Part shown: positions 41,562-41,811 of the stretch, one piece after another
Position numbering within the stretch: position 1 is the stretch's first letter
Layout of the letters: every line of letters starts with the position of its first letter
Origin: Clostridia bacterium
Lineage (GTDB): Bacteria; Bacillota; Clostridia; Oscillospirales; CAG-272
DNA length: 41,811 bases
Direction: 5' to 3'
Assembly (NCBI GenBank): GCA_017456985.1
Contig: JAFTIH010000007.1
Coordinates: 1-41,811 of the forward strand
The notes under the pieces: generated by a model
Database searches by the model: none
What the model saw: only the letters and a program-made list of their open reading frames with translations
What the model was told of the DNA's origin: nothing
Made by a program: the position numbers and the translations under genes

Positions 41562-41811
41562 TCAATTTCTACCAGTAAGTTTAGTAATCATTTTTTCAGA
41601 CACACGAGATAGCAATTCATTGTTAAATAGTAGTTTTTCTTTAGCAACGGAATTATCAAGCACATGTGTATTGATATATTCAAATAAAATCTTTGAAGCA
41701 AAACATTGAGCTGCTACTGTACTCTTTTTCAACAAATCATAATGTACATCACCGCGACTATGTGCCGATGGATTTCTCAAATCAAAAAACAACTCATAGT
41801 AAAAATCAAAA
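41562..41811 (-). CDS. C-terminal part of an unrecognised protein with Rx4H (HEPN-like) motif
   Basis: An AT-rich gene on the minus strand whose 5' end lies beyond the window; 82 codons are visible, open to the edge. The readable part starts FDFYYELFFDLRNPSAHSRG. R-N-P-S-A-H fits the Rx4-6H signature of HEPN-domain RNases and tRNA-linked toxins, and it is followed by a long amphipathic helix (YDLLKKSTVAAQCFASKILFEYI), as in the last helices of that fold. The family cannot be named from this fragment. AT-rich base use unlike hpf and lysS suggests acquired DNA. The start cannot be decided here; a TTG within the fragment is not a convincing start. Confidence 0.6.
   Translation of the reverse strand, partial: FDFYYELFFDLRNPSAHSRGDVHYDLLKKSTVAAQCFASKILFEYINTHVLDNSVAKEKLLFNNELLSRVSEKMITKLTGRN

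Overview
The window looks like a chromosomal segment of an endospore-forming, Gram-positive Clostridia-type bacterium, probably a gut relative of the Oscillospirales or Christensenellales. The basis is a SpoVAF/GerA-family spore germination protein, a tryptophan T-box leader, a split cobalamin-dependent methionine synthase, long-form HPF, strong AGGAGG-like ribosome binding sites, and many sigma-A promoters with exactly 17-bp spacers. By eye the core is GC-rich. A segment between about 32.7 and 40.05 kb, and the last 250 bp, are clearly more AT-rich and look acquired.

Layout. (1) 1-3641, minus strand: a galacturonide catabolism operon made of a GH4 enzyme with the CHEV signature of alpha-galacturonidases, a serine beta-lactamase-like hydrolase, and a tagaturonate reductase (UxaB) cut by the window edge. 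It is divergent from an AraC-type regulator (3802-4596), with a CapA-like metallophosphoesterase behind the regulator. (2) 5725-13310: comEC (nuclease-like domain lacking metal ligands), mgtE behind a ~200-nt structured leader of unknown class, valS, and a ZIP metal transporter. (3) 13310-16844: an MFS transporter on the minus strand, then a Trp-specifier T-box controlling an ECF S-component and an orphan trpB. (4) 16865-20840: a metF - MetH-activation-domain - metH operon with overlapping stops and starts. (5) 20837-24346, minus strand: spoVAF-like gene, and a GDPD plus THUMP-methyltransferase pair. (6) 24452-32676: ribF-prmA-rsmE, then a CdaR/PucR-type regulator, an S41 protease, greA and a lysS with an extra C-terminal tRNA-binding domain.

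(7) 32.7-40.05 kb: an island inserted between lysS and hpf. It holds a Type III-like restriction-modification system (mod, res, both with intact motifs), two unrecognised companion genes (one a two-helix membrane protein between mod and res), and two gene stubs at the upstream end that look like the start of a helicase and the end of another protein, joined by a large deletion. The mod gene carries an 80-bp palindromic element inserted in frame. (8) 40.1-41.8 kb: a 125-bp tandem repeat in the 3' region of hpf, hpf itself, tRNA-Pro(GGG), and the end of an AT-rich gene with an Rx4H (HEPN-like) motif.

How it works together: the left end feeds pectin-derived galacturonides into the altronate pathway. 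The middle combines Mg/Zn transport, tRNA charging and Trp/Met supply, where the T-box ties import and TrpB to uncharged tRNA-Trp. The right end is a defence island. The strongest candidates for something undescribed are the Trp T-box/ECF/TrpB module, the mgtE leader RNA, the in-frame palindrome in mod, and the unrecognised genes inside the Type III locus.
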